A stretch of DNA of 64,000 nucleotides, taken from the NCBI RefSeq assembly GCF_900606115.1, contig NZ_UWPJ01000039.1, positions 222,412 through 286,411 on the forward strand, in the 5' to 3' direction. Position 1 is the stretch's first letter, and the number at the start of each line of letters is the position of its first letter. Below are positions 36,436-44,198 of the stretch, in pieces. Made by a program: the position numbers and the translations under genes. This stretch comes from Pigmentiphaga humi (GTDB lineage Bacteria; Pseudomonadota; Gammaproteobacteria; Burkholderiales; Burkholderiaceae_B). The notes under the pieces are model-generated. The model searched no databases, had not been told where the DNA came from, and worked only from the letters and a program-made list of their open reading frames with translations.

Positions 36436-37722
36436 CGCGCGGCGCGCCAGATCGCCCATGCCTCGGACCACGCGGACCACGGCGTCGAGCAGGAAGGCCA
36501 GATCGTCCGCGTCTATGGTGAAGGCGGGCGTCAGGTAGACGATATTGCCGAAAGGGCGGACCCAGACGCCGGCCTCCACGAGGCGCGCGCGCAGCGCTTC
36601 TTTATCGAAAGCGCCGTCCAGTTCGACCACGCCGATCGCCCCCAGCACGCGTACATCGCGCACCCACGGGAGATGCGCGCAAGAGGCCAGGCCGGCCTCC
36701 AGCGCCAGGGAGAGCGCCTGAACCTGCGCCAGCCGCGGTTCCTGTTCGAACAGGTCGAGCGAGGCGTTGGCGGCGGCGCAGGCAAGCGCGTTGCCCATGA
36801 AGGTCGGCCCGTGCATCAGCGCGTGGCCGGGGTCGTCGGACCAGAAGCCGTCGAACACCCGCCGGTTGGCGACCGTGGCCGCCAGCGGCAGCGTGCCGCC
36901 GGTCAGCGCCTTGGACAGGGTGACGATGTCCGGCGCGGCGCCGGCCTGCTCGAAGGCGAACAGCGTGCCGGTGCGACCGAAGCCGGTGAAGATCTCGTCG
37001 TAGATCAGCAGCAGGCCGTGGCGGTCGACCAGCGCGCGCAGACGGCGCAGCACTTCGGGGCCGTGCATCAGCATGCCGCCGGCGCCCTGGACCAGCGGTT
37101 CGACCAGGATGCCCGCGAGTTCGTGCGCATGGTTCTCGAGCAATCGTTCCAGCTGCGCCAGCGAGCCGGCGTCGCGCGGCAAGGGGGCGATGACGTGCTC
37201 GGCCAGCAGCCCGTGGAACAGGCTGTGCATGCCTTCTTCCGGATCGCACACCGCCATCGTGCCCAGCGTGTCGCCATGGTAGCCGCCGCGAAATGCGAGG
37301 AAGCGCGTGCGCCGGCGCTCGCCGCGGTTGAGCCAGTACTGCACCGCCATTTTCATCGCGACTTCCACCGCGACCGAGCCCGAATCGGTATAGAACACGC
37401 GCTCCAGCCCGCCGCCCAACAAGGCGCACAGGCGCTGCGCCAGCCGGGCGGCGGGCTCGTGGGTCAGGCCGCCGAACATCACGTGGGGCATGGCGTCCAG
37501 CTGGCGGCGCACGGCCGCGGCGATGGCGGGATGGTTGTAGCCATGGCAGGCGGTCCACCACGAGGCGACGCCGTCGACCAGGCTGCGGCCATCGGCCAGC
37601 TCGATGCGGGAGCCGTGGGTGCGCGCCACGGGCAGGGGCGGCGCGGCGGTTTTCATCTGCGCGTAGGGCAGCCAGACGTGGCGGGCGCCATCGTCCATCC
37701 AGGAGGGAGTTGTCGAGATCAT
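36430..37722 (-). CDS. bioA: DAPA aminotransferase (adenosylmethionine-8-amino-7-oxononanoate)
   Basis: PLP enzyme of 430 residues that converts KAPA to DAPA, using SAM as amino donor. Class III aminotransferase motifs are present: 'YTDSGSVAVEVAMKMA', 'FRGGYHGDT', 'LIYDEIFTGFGRTG' and the PLP lysine in 'TLSKALTGGTLPL'. The ATG at 37722 gives the family N-terminus ('WMDDGARHVWLPYAQMK'). It is divergent from bioF-bioH-bioCD, sharing a 100-base promoter region. Confidence 0.96.
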   Translation of the reverse strand: MISTTPSWMDDGARHVWLPYAQMKTAAPPLPVARTHGSRIELADGRSLVDGVASWWTACHGYNHPAIAAAVRRQLDAMPHVMFGGLTHEPAARLAQRLCALLGGGLERVFYTDSGSVAVEVAMKMAVQYWLNRGERRRTRFLAFRGGYHGDTLGTMAVCDPEEGMHSLFHGLLAEHVIAPLPRDAGSLAQLERLLENHAHELAGILVEPLVQGAGGMLMHGPEVLRRLRALVDRHGLLLIYDEIFTGFGRTGTLFAFEQAGAAPDIVTLSKALTGGTLPLAATVANRRVFDGFWSDDPGHALMHGPTFMGNALACAAANASLDLFEQEPRLAQVQALSLALEAGLASCAHLPWVRDVRVLGAIGVVELDGAFDKEALRARLVEAGVWVRPFGNIVYLTPAFTIDADDLAFLLDAVVRVVRGMGDLARRAP

Positions 37723-37767
37723 CGTTCTGCGGGCCTGCCGCCCCGGAGGCGGCGCCGGCCGTTCCAC

Positions 37768-37773
37768 TACAAT
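37768..37773 (+). promoter_or_regulatory. Possible -10 element in the bioA/bioF intergenic region
   Basis: TACAAT lies 50 bases before the bioF start. No good -35 element is visible at the right distance, so this is a weak suggestion. I see no recognisable BirA or BioR operator. Confidence 0.25.
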
Positions 37774-37822
37774 GGCCCGCATTCTACGGTGCGGCGGCTG
37801 CCCGGTGCAGCGCCGCGTATCC

Positions 37823-38992
37823 ATGTCGATATTCGATTCATTGTTCGAACAGGAACTGGCGGGGGCGTCGCAGCGCCAGATGCGCAGGCGGCTGCGCACC
37901 GCGGCCAGCGCCGCCGGCGGCCGGCTCGTCGTCGACGGCCGTGTGGTCATCGATTTCTCCAGCAACGACTATCTCGGCCTGGCGCAACGTCCCGAACTCG
38001 CGCAGCGGGTGGCGCAATGGAGCGCGCGCCATGGCGTGGGCGCGCGCGCCTCGCGGCTGGTGTCCGGGAATCTGGACCTGCACGAAGCGGTCGAGGCCAA
38101 GCTCGCGCATTTCAAGGGCGCCGAGGCCGCCTTGCTGTTCGCCTCCGGCTGGCAGGCCAACGCGGCGGTACTGCCGGCGCTGCTGCGCTTGCCCGGCGGC
38201 GAGCCCATGGTGTTCTGCGACCGGCTCAACCATGCCAGCCTGCACCACGGCTGCCAGGCGGCGGGCGTGCGCCAGATCCGCTTCCGCCACAACGACCTGG
38301 ACCATCTCGAATCGCTGCTGGCCGCGCGGGCGGGCCAGCCCGGCCTGCGCCTGATCGCGACCGAGAGCGTCTTCAGCATGGACGGCGACCGCACCGACGT
38401 CGCGGCCTTGTGCGGACTGGCCGAGCGCTACGGCGCCTTCGTCTACCTGGACGAGGCGCATGCGACCGGCGTGCTGGGACCCGCGGGCGCGGGCCTGGCC
38501 GGCCTGGGCGGCGGACGGGTAGATCTGGCCATGGGCACCTTCAGCAAGGCCCTGGGCAGCTTCGGCGCCTACGTGGCCGGCTCGCGGCGCTTGTGCGACT
38601 ACCTCGTGAACACCTGCTCGGGCTTCATCTACACCACCGCGCTGCCGCCGCCGCTGCTGGCGGCCATCGATGCCGCGCTCGACCTGGTTCCCGGCATGGA
38701 GGCCGAACGCGCGCACCTGGTGCGCCTGGGCACGCGCCTGCGCGCGGGGCTGGCCGGCCTGGGCATCGGCACCGGCGACTCTTCGACGCAGATCGTGCCC
38801 GCCATGCTGGGCGAAGCCGGCCGGGCGCTGGCCGTCAGCGAAGCGCTGCGCGACCGCGGCCTGCTGGCCGTCGCCATCCGCCCGCCCACGGTCCCGCAGG
38901 GGGCCAGCCGTCTGCGCATCGCCTTGAGCGCCGCGCACGGCGAGCAGGACGTCGACCGGTTGCTCCAGGCCATCAGGGAGGTGTGGACATGA
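37823..38992 (+). CDS. bioF: 8-amino-7-oxononanoate synthase
   Basis: PLP enzyme of 389 residues that condenses pimeloyl-ACP with alanine to form KAPA. It shows 'IDFSSNDYLGLA', 'GVGARASRLVSGN', 'YLDEAHATGVLGPAGAG' and the PLP lysine in 'GTFSKALGSFGAYVAG'. The ATG at 37823 (MSIFDSL) is preferred; an in-frame start at 37772 adds an unconserved 17 residues. Its stop overlaps the bioH-like start (ATGA), indicating coupling. Confidence 0.96.
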   Translation: MSIFDSLFEQELAGASQRQMRRRLRTAASAAGGRLVVDGRVVIDFSSNDYLGLAQRPELAQRVAQWSARHGVGARASRLVSGNLDLHEAVEAKLAHFKGAEAALLFASGWQANAAVLPALLRLPGGEPMVFCDRLNHASLHHGCQAAGVRQIRFRHNDLDHLESLLAARAGQPGLRLIATESVFSMDGDRTDVAALCGLAERYGAFVYLDEAHATGVLGPAGAGLAGLGGGRVDLAMGTFSKALGSFGAYVAGSRRLCDYLVNTCSGFIYTTALPPPLLAAIDAALDLVPGMEAERAHLVRLGTRLRAGLAGLGIGTGDSSTQIVPAMLGEAGRALAVSEALRDRGLLAVAIRPPTVPQGASRLRIALSAAHGEQDVDRLLQAIREVWT

Positions 38993-39642
38993 ACCCGCGG
39001 CCGCCTTTGCTGCTCTGCCACGGCTGGGGTTTCGATGCCTCGGTATGGGAGCCGCTGCGCGCGCAACTGGGCGACTGGCCTGTGCATGCCATGGACGCCG
39101 GCTACTTCGGCGCGGCATGCCAGCCCGGGCTTCCGGATGCCTACGTGGCGGTGGGTCATTCGCTGGGCGCGATGCGATGCATGGCCGAACGCGATCCGCG
39201 CTGCCGCGGATGGGTGCTGATCAACGGCTTCACGCGCTTTTCGGCGGCGGAGGATTGGCCGCAGGGGACGCCGTTGCGCGTGCTCGACAGGATGATCGCG
39301 CGCCTGCGCGCCGATCCTGCTGCCGTCGTGGCGGAGTTCCGGCGGCGCTGCGGGGCCGAGACTGCCGTGCCGCACGCACAATTGGACAGCGATGCGCTGG
39401 CAGGCGGCCTGCTGCGGCTGCGCGACGGCGATGTCCGGCAGGCCTGGGCCGCGCGGACGGTGGCCGCACTGGTGCTGGCCGGCGAGGCCGATGCGCTGGT
39501 AGGGCCGGCGCTGTCGCATGCGTCGTTCGGCGAGGATATCCAGTGGTGCGGCGGCGGACACCTGCTGCCGCTGACCCATGCCGAGTGGTGCGCCGGGCAG
39601 ATCCGCCGCTTCACGGATGGCCTGGCGGCGGGAAAGACATGA
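38989..39642 (+). CDS. BioH-like pimeloyl-ACP methyl ester esterase
   Basis: Alpha/beta hydrolase of 217 residues, shorter than typical BioH (~256). It has 'LLLCHGWGFDASVWEPL', the nucleophile Ser58 in 'VGHSLGA', an acid region 'AGEADALVGP' and the His in 'GGHLLPLTH'. Position decides the call: it is coupled by ATGA overlaps to both bioF and bioCD, so it most likely releases pimeloyl-ACP from its methyl ester after BioC-dependent chain extension. Function as a BioH substitute is inference. The lid domain appears reduced. Confidence 0.82.
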   Translation: MNPRPPLLLCHGWGFDASVWEPLRAQLGDWPVHAMDAGYFGAACQPGLPDAYVAVGHSLGAMRCMAERDPRCRGWVLINGFTRFSAAEDWPQGTPLRVLDRMIARLRADPAAVVAEFRRRCGAETAVPHAQLDSDALAGGLLRLRDGDVRQAWAARTVAALVLAGEADALVGPALSHASFGEDIQWCGGGHLLPLTHAEWCAGQIRRFTDGLAAGKT

Positions 39643-41072
39643 GGCAAGGCCCAGGATCGCACGAACGGATCGCCGCGCGCTTCGGCACCGCTGCGCATCG
39701 CTACGACAGCCACGCCGGCCTGCAGCGCGACGTGGCCGCGCAGCTCGCCGAGCGGATCGCGAAACTGCCTTTGCCCGCCTATCCGCGTATTTTGGAAATC
39801 GGCTGCGGCACAGGCGCGCTCAGCGCCGAGCTGGCGCGCCGCATCGGGCCGGCGCGCTGGCTGGTGACCGACATCTCGGCCGACATGCTGGCCATGGCGC
39901 AGCGGCGCCTGGACTTGCCCGGCGAGAGCCGCTTTGCGATCATGAACGGGGAGCATCCGGAGGCCGGACTCGGGCAGTTCGACCTGGTCTGTTCCAGCAT
40001 GGCGGTCCAGTGGTTCGGCGATCTGGATGCCGGCCTCGCGCGCCTGGCAGGCATGCTGGCGCCCGGCGGCTGGCTCGCGGTGGCGACGCTCGCGGCCGAC
40101 ACTTTCCAGGAGTGGCGGGCGGCCCATGCCGCCCATGGCGTCGATCCGGCCGTGGCCGGCTATCCCCGCCTGCGCGACATCGGCACGGCCTTGCCCGCAT
40201 GCAGGCGGACGGTGGAGGGCGAACATCGGCGGCAGCGGCATGCCGGCGCCATGGCGTTTCTGCGGGAGCTGCGGGCCATCGGCGCGGATACGCCGCCGGC
40301 GGCGGCCCGGCCGCTGCCGGCCGGCACCTTCCGGCGCGTCCTGGAGACTTTCGAGCAAATGGGAGCAAGCGTGACCTATCACCTGGCCTATGGCACCTGG
40401 CAGCGGCCGTCCGCGCCGCGCGGCGTGTTCGTGACCGGCACCGATACCGGCATCGGCAAGACGCTGGTGTCGGCCGTGCTGGCACATGCCTGGAACGCCG
40501 ATTACTGGAAGCCGCTGCAGACCGGCGTGGCGAGCGAACCCGACGACAGCGGCACCGTGGCCGCCTTGTCCGGCTTGCCGGACAGCCGCATCCATCCGCC
40601 GCATGCGGTCCTGCAGGCGCCGCTGTCACCCTGGGCGGCGGCGCTGGAAGAGGGCGCGCACGTGGACCTGGACGCCATCGTGCCGCCGAGCACCGATGCG
40701 CCATTGGTCGTGGAAGGGGCGGGCGGCCTGCTGGTGCCCATCAATGACCAGGCCATGATGATCGACCTGATCGCCAGGCTGGGCCTGCCCGTGGTGCTGG
40801 TGGCGCGCAGCGCGCTGGGCACCTTGAACCACACCCTGCTGTCGCTGGAGGCCTTGCGCGCGCGCGGGATTCCGGTGGCCGGCGTGGTCATGAGCGGCGA
40901 ACGCTCGCCGGGCAATCGCACGGGCATCGAGCAGTTCGGCAAGGTGAGGGTGCTGGCCGAGATTCCGCTCCTGCCGCGCGTCGATGCCCACGCCGTCGAG
41001 GAGTTGGCGCGAGCCATGCCCGGGTTCGAAGCGGTGCTCGCGCAGATGGCCGCGCCGACGCCCGCACGATAG
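39639..41072 (+). CDS. BioC-BioD fusion: malonyl-ACP methyltransferase / dethiobiotin synthetase
   Basis: A continuous 477-residue frame carries two biotin enzymes. Residues 1 to ~255 are BioC: 'IAARFGTAAHRYDSHAGLQR', the SAM site 'ILEIGCGTGALS' (51-62) and 'SSMAVQWFGDL'; it methylates malonyl-ACP to start pimelate synthesis. Residues ~262-477 are BioD: P-loop 'GTDTGIGKT' (267-275), 'YWKPLQTG' and 'VVEGAGGLLVPI'; it carboxylates DAPA to dethiobiotin. The linker is only a few residues, and there is no frameshift or internal stop. The gene is coupled by ATGA to the bioH-like gene. bioB is not in this window. Confidence 0.9.
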   Translation: MRQGPGSHERIAARFGTAAHRYDSHAGLQRDVAAQLAERIAKLPLPAYPRILEIGCGTGALSAELARRIGPARWLVTDISADMLAMAQRRLDLPGESRFAIMNGEHPEAGLGQFDLVCSSMAVQWFGDLDAGLARLAGMLAPGGWLAVATLAADTFQEWRAAHAAHGVDPAVAGYPRLRDIGTALPACRRTVEGEHRRQRHAGAMAFLRELRAIGADTPPAAARPLPAGTFRRVLETFEQMGASVTYHLAYGTWQRPSAPRGVFVTGTDTGIGKTLVSAVLAHAWNADYWKPLQTGVASEPDDSGTVAALSGLPDSRIHPPHAVLQAPLSPWAAALEEGAHVDLDAIVPPSTDAPLVVEGAGGLLVPINDQAMMIDLIARLGLPVVLVARSALGTLNHTLLSLEALRARGIPVAGVVMSGERSPGNRTGIEQFGKVRVLAEIPLLPRVDAHAVEELARAMPGFEAVLAQMAAPTPAR

Positions 41073-41105
41073 GCCAGGCAAAGGCCATCGGGCCCGGCGC
41101 CGGCC

Positions 41106-41885
41106 TCAGATCTCCAGCGTCGCTATGACCGGCGCATGGTCGGAGGGCTGCTCGTTCTTGCGGATCGCCTTGTCTATGGTGCAGGCGCTGCAAACGGCCT
41201 TGAGCGTATCGGACAGCAGGATGTGGTCGATGCGCAGGCCGGCGTTGCGGCGAAAGGCGAATTGCCGGTAGTCCCACCAGCTGAATAGCTTCGGCGGCTG
41301 TTCGAACAGCCGGAAGGCGTCGTGCAGGCCCAGCGACAGCAGCCCGCGGAACGCCTCGCGCTCCGGCTCGGAGACCAGCACGCTGCCTTCCCACTTGACC
41401 GGATCGTGCACGTCGCGGTCGTCGGGGGCGACGTTGTAGTCGCCCAGGACGGCCAGGCGCGGATGGCGCGCGAGTTCCTCTTGCAGCCAGCCGCGCAGCG
41501 CGGCGAACCAAGCTAGCTTGTAGGCGTATTTGTCGCTGCCCACGGATTGGCCGTTGGGGCAGTACGCGCTGATCACCCGCAGCGGCCCGGCTTCGGTGTC
41601 CAGCGTCGCGGCGATGACGCGCTGCTGGGGGTCGTCGAAGCCGGGGATGTTCTTGACCACGTCGCCGGCCGGCGCGCGCGTCAGGATCGCGACGCCGTTG
41701 TAGGTCTTCTGGCCGGTGAACACGGCGTGGTAGCCGATTTCCTCGAAGGCGGCCAGGGGGAATTTGTCGTCGGTGAGCTTGAGTTCCTGCAGGCACAGCG
41801 CATCGACCGGGTCCGCCTGCAGGCAGGCCAGGACTTGCGGCAGCCGCACGTTGAGCGAGTTGACGTTCCAGGTGCTGAGTTTCAT
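41106..41885 (-). CDS. xth: Exodeoxyribonuclease III
   Basis: AP endonuclease/3'-5' exonuclease of 259 residues for base-excision repair. The EEP-fold motifs are present: '[13 protein letters not shown]', metal Glu in 'LCLQELKL', 'YCPNGQ', '[16 protein letters not shown]' and '[12 protein letters not shown]'. It is convergent with the bio operon; its 5' end faces a toxin gene. Xth-type proteins of this length are complete. Confidence 0.95.
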   Translation of the reverse strand: MKLSTWNVNSLNVRLPQVLACLQADPVDALCLQELKLTDDKFPLAAFEEIGYHAVFTGQKTYNGVAILTRAPAGDVVKNIPGFDDPQQRVIAATLDTEAGPLRVISAYCPNGQSVGSDKYAYKLAWFAALRGWLQEELARHPRLAVLGDYNVAPDDRDVHDPVKWEGSVLVSEPEREAFRGLLSLGLHDAFRLFEQPPKLFSWWDYRQFAFRRNAGLRIDHILLSDTLKAVCSACTIDKAIRKNEQPSDHAPVIATLEI

Positions 41886-41930
41886 AGATTCGATTGATTG
41901 ATGGATTCGATCGGGCCGTGCCTGGCGCGC

Positions 41931-42212
41931 TCAGCGTTTGGCGGCAGCCATGTAGACGGCGTTGCGTTCGCGTTTGCCGACAGCGACGACAAGCACGACG
42001 AGTTCGCCGTCGCGCACCTCGTAGACCAGCCGGTAGCCGCTGGTCTTCAGTTTGATCTTGTACCGGTCGGCGTGACCGGCCAGCTTGGCGGCCGGCAGGC
42101 GCGGCGTATGCAGGCGTTCTTCCAGTTTCTTCTTGAACTGTTCGCGCAGCGCGCCGTCGAGCTTGCGCCATTCCTTCAAGGCTTCGTCCTTGAACTTCAG
42201 CCTATAGGTCAT
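41931..42212 (-). CDS. relE: RelE-family toxin
   Basis: Small mRNA-interferase-type toxin of 93 residues. RelE signatures are 'YRLKFKDEALKEWRKLD', 'LAGHADRYKIKLKTSGYRLV' and 'VVLVVAVGKRERNAVY'. The start at 42212 lies 11 bases inside the antitoxin gene, so the two are translationally coupled. Cleavage of mRNA in the ribosomal A site is expected from the family; the key basic residues and C-terminal Tyr are present. Confidence 0.9.
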   Translation of the reverse strand: MTYRLKFKDEALKEWRKLDGALREQFKKKLEERLHTPRLPAAKLAGHADRYKIKLKTSGYRLVYEVRDGELVVLVVAVGKRERNAVYMAAAKR

Positions 42213-42450
42213 CCAGCGACACCTCGACTTCCGCCTGGTCTTGGCGGGCGTCGGCAATGGCGTTCAGCTCCAGGTCTTCCAGGCGGTTCAGCAGTGCTTC
42301 GTAGGCCTTGGCGGGAATGCAATAGAAGGCAGGCTCGTTGTGGTTGAGGATGGCGACCGGGAAACCTTCGCCAGCCGCCACCGTGCCCATGGGGTTGCGC
42401 TTGAGTTCGGAGATGCTGGCCGTGGTTTCGGCCAATAGGGTATGGGCCAT
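42202..42450 (-). CDS. relB: RelB/Phd-YefM-type antitoxin
   Basis: Antitoxin of 82 residues: 'MAHTLLAETTASISELKRNP' leads into the Phd/YefM fold region 'VAILNHNEPAFYCIPAKAYE' and an acidic C-terminal tail that would bind the toxin. Although the toxin is RelE-like, the antitoxin fold looks more Phd/YefM than ribbon-helix-helix RelB. The ATG at 42450 has GGAG seven bases upstream. The downstream toxin overlaps by 11 bases. The pair is intact, unlike the BrnA-linked pair at 26 kb. Confidence 0.88.
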   Translation of the reverse strand: MAHTLLAETTASISELKRNPMGTVAAGEGFPVAILNHNEPAFYCIPAKAYEALLNRLEDLELNAIADARQDQAEVEVSLDDL

Positions 42451-42499
42451 GGCATGGCTCCAAGCAAGATTCTTTATGGTGTCGATATTAGTGTCTTTA

Positions 42500-42519
42500 A
42501 AGGTGCTTTTCAAGGTGCT
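42500..42519 (-). promoter_or_regulatory. Direct repeats upstream of the antitoxin
   Basis: AAGGTGCT occurs at 42500-42507 and 42512-42519, a 12-base period (AGCACCTT on the coding strand), about 50 bases upstream of the antitoxin start. Such repeats are plausible operators for conditional autoregulation of the toxin-antitoxin operon. Confidence 0.4.
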
Positions 42520-42537
42520 GAACGTGCCGGGCAGGGG

Positions 42538-42566
42538 TTGGTCGCTCCCGGCGCCTGCGCTATAAC
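42538..42566 (+). promoter_or_regulatory. Sigma-70-type promoter
   Basis: TTGGTC (42538-42543) and TATAAC (42561-42566) are separated by exactly 17 bases. They lie about 57 bases upstream of the gene at 42624, which this promoter probably drives. Confidence 0.65.
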
Positions 42567-42623
42567 AAGAAAAAGCTCCCCACGCTCGCCCACTGCGCGG
42601 GGTCGCTTCTACCGGGAGCAATC

Positions 42624-43196
42624 ATGACGCACGATCATGCCGAGCCGCTGGGCGGTACCGGCCAGCAGGCCGAGGGTACGCAGGCTGGCGCCACTGGCGG
42701 CGGGCAGCGCCGCAGGGAGTCCGCCTCGCCGGTCTGCTATGCGGACCAGGCCGATCCGGCCTATATGGGATACGCCTCCGACGACGAACTGGCGGCGGCG
42801 CTGGGCGAATTGCTGGAGGCCGAGCGCGCGGGCGCGCGCGTGGCGGACGAATCATGCAAGCAGGCCGACCAGGCGACCGACCAGGCCCTGCTTGCGCAGG
42901 TCCGGCACGACGAGATCCGCTGGTGCGGGATGTTGATCGCGGCCATCAAGACGCTGGGCGCGCAGCCGTCCAGCCAGGTCGGCGCTTTCTACGAGAAGGC
43001 CATGGCCATCGACGACCTGCCGCAGCGCATGGCTTTCCTGAATCGTGGCCAGGGATGGGTGGTCAAGCGCTTGCAGGCATTGGTGCCGCGCGTGCGCGAC
43101 GCCGGTTTGCAGGACCAACTGCTGGCCATGCTGACGGCGCACCGCGAGAACATCGAGCAGGTCAACGTGCGGCTGGAAGGGCTGGGCAAGCGCTGA
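42624..43196 (+). CDS. DUF6306-like helical-bundle protein
   Basis: Protein of 190 residues with a low-complexity Gly/Ala/Gln-rich N-terminus (~40 residues) and a helical region with 'YMGYASDDELAAALGELLEA', 'ERAGARVADES' and 'HDEIRWCGMLIAAIKTLG'. The spacing of Glu and His residues (ERAGAR, VRHDEIRW) recalls a ferritin/rubrerythrin-like bundle, and I associate the conserved part with DUF6306. Function is unknown. It has its own promoter and a CGGGAGC site before the ATG. Confidence 0.7.
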   Translation: MTHDHAEPLGGTGQQAEGTQAGATGGGQRRRESASPVCYADQADPAYMGYASDDELAAALGELLEAERAGARVADESCKQADQATDQALLAQVRHDEIRWCGMLIAAIKTLGAQPSSQVGAFYEKAMAIDDLPQRMAFLNRGQGWVVKRLQALVPRVRDAGLQDQLLAMLTAHRENIEQVNVRLEGLGKR

Positions 43197-43201
43197 TCGA
43201 G

Positions 43202-43223
43202 CCCGCCGGCCCAGGCCGGCGGG
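43202..43223. terminator. GC-rich hairpin between convergent genes
   Basis: CCCGCCGGCC / GGCCGGCGGG form a perfect 10-base stem between two convergent genes. There is no T tract on either strand, so it may act as a pause or RNA-stabilising structure rather than a classical terminator. Confidence 0.5.
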
Positions 43224-43241
43224 ACGGCGCGCGGGCGGGTT

Positions 43242-44198
43242 TCAGGGCGCATCCGCGGCGAAGCGGACGGCCGGCCCCAGCGAGGCCGGGAGCATGGGGC
43301 CGTGGCCCAGCCCCGGAAAGGTGCGCAATCCTACTTGCAGGCCGGGCACGGTCCGCAGCATTGCCGCCAGGCTGTCGATGCGCTCCGGGTCCGCGGCATC
43401 GACCGGCTCGCTGCCGCCGTGCATGACGAGCAGCCGCAGCGGCGAGGCTTGCCGGTGCCGCCGAGCGAATTCCCGCGCTTCTTCCAGGATGTAGCGCTGG
43501 TTCCACCATAGCGACGGGCTGGCCGCCACGTAGGACTGGAATGTACCGGGCCGGGTGAACAGCGCATGCAGCGTCAGCAGGCCGCCGTAGGAATGGCCAT
43601 ACAGCGTGGCGCGGCGGGCATCGACCGGATAGCGGGCGGCGATGACCGGCTTGAGCTGCCGCTCGATGAAATCGAGGAAAATGTCCGCGCCGCCGCCAGG
43701 TCGCGCACGGCGGCTGGCCGCCGGGTCGCCGGGCGCGCCGGTTGGAGCGTCGGCGCCGGGCGAGGGGGGCGTGTAGTCGTACGCCCGGGCGTCGCTGTTG
43801 AAGCGGTCGTCGACGTCGTAGCCTATGCCTACGATGACTACCGGGGCGGCTTGCGGCGTGCCTTGCCTGAGCCCGGCCTGCACCAGGCTCTCGAACATCG
43901 CGTTGCCGTCGAGCGCGTAGATGACGGGATAGCCGCCGGGCGGCGGCGGTCCCAGCGGCTGCCAGACCTGGATGCGGTAGCCGGTGGAGCGCAGGGGGCT
44001 GGCCAGCACGAAGCGGTCGATGCGCTGTGCCGAAATGCCGACCGCCTCCGCGGCCGGCTGTTCGGCCAGCGGCAGGTCGGGACGCGGCTGCGCCGCCGCC
44101 TGGCCCGCCGCGCCGGCAAGGCCAGCCAGCAGCAGGCAGCCGGCCAGGCGTACGGTGCGTCCGCGCCGGGTTTCTGTGAAGCTCAAGGCGCGTGGCAT
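43242..44198 (-). CDS. Periplasmic siderophore esterase (BfeB/IroE-like)
   Basis: Alpha/beta hydrolase of 318 residues with a signal sequence ('VRLAGCLLLAGLAGAAGQAA'), so probably periplasmic. The esterase core has 'YPVIYALDGNAMFESL', the nucleophile in 'LYGHSYGGLLTLHALF', 'SPSLWWN' and a C-terminal His in 'FPGLGHGPML'. These match Fes/IroE-type trilactone hydrolases that open catecholate siderophores. The start overlaps the TonB receptor stop by one base, tying it to that receptor. The arrangement resembles bfeA-bfeB of bordetellae. Confidence 0.86.
   Translation of the reverse strand: MPRALSFTETRRGRTVRLAGCLLLAGLAGAAGQAAAQPRPDLPLAEQPAAEAVGISAQRIDRFVLASPLRSTGYRIQVWQPLGPPPPGGYPVIYALDGNAMFESLVQAGLRQGTPQAAPVVIVGIGYDVDDRFNSDARAYDYTPPSPGADAPTGAPGDPAASRRARPGGGADIFLDFIERQLKPVIAARYPVDARRATLYGHSYGGLLTLHALFTRPGTFQSYVAASPSLWWNQRYILEEAREFARRHRQASPLRLLVMHGGSEPVDAADPERIDSLAAMLRTVPGLQVGLRTFPGLGHGPMLPASLGPAVRFAADAP

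Noticed and set aside
36673..37822. Plus-strand open frame antisense to bioA, continuing into the bioF/bioH frame
   Set aside because: Only the last part (38989-39642) is a real gene; the rest is antisense to bioA or out of frame in bioF.
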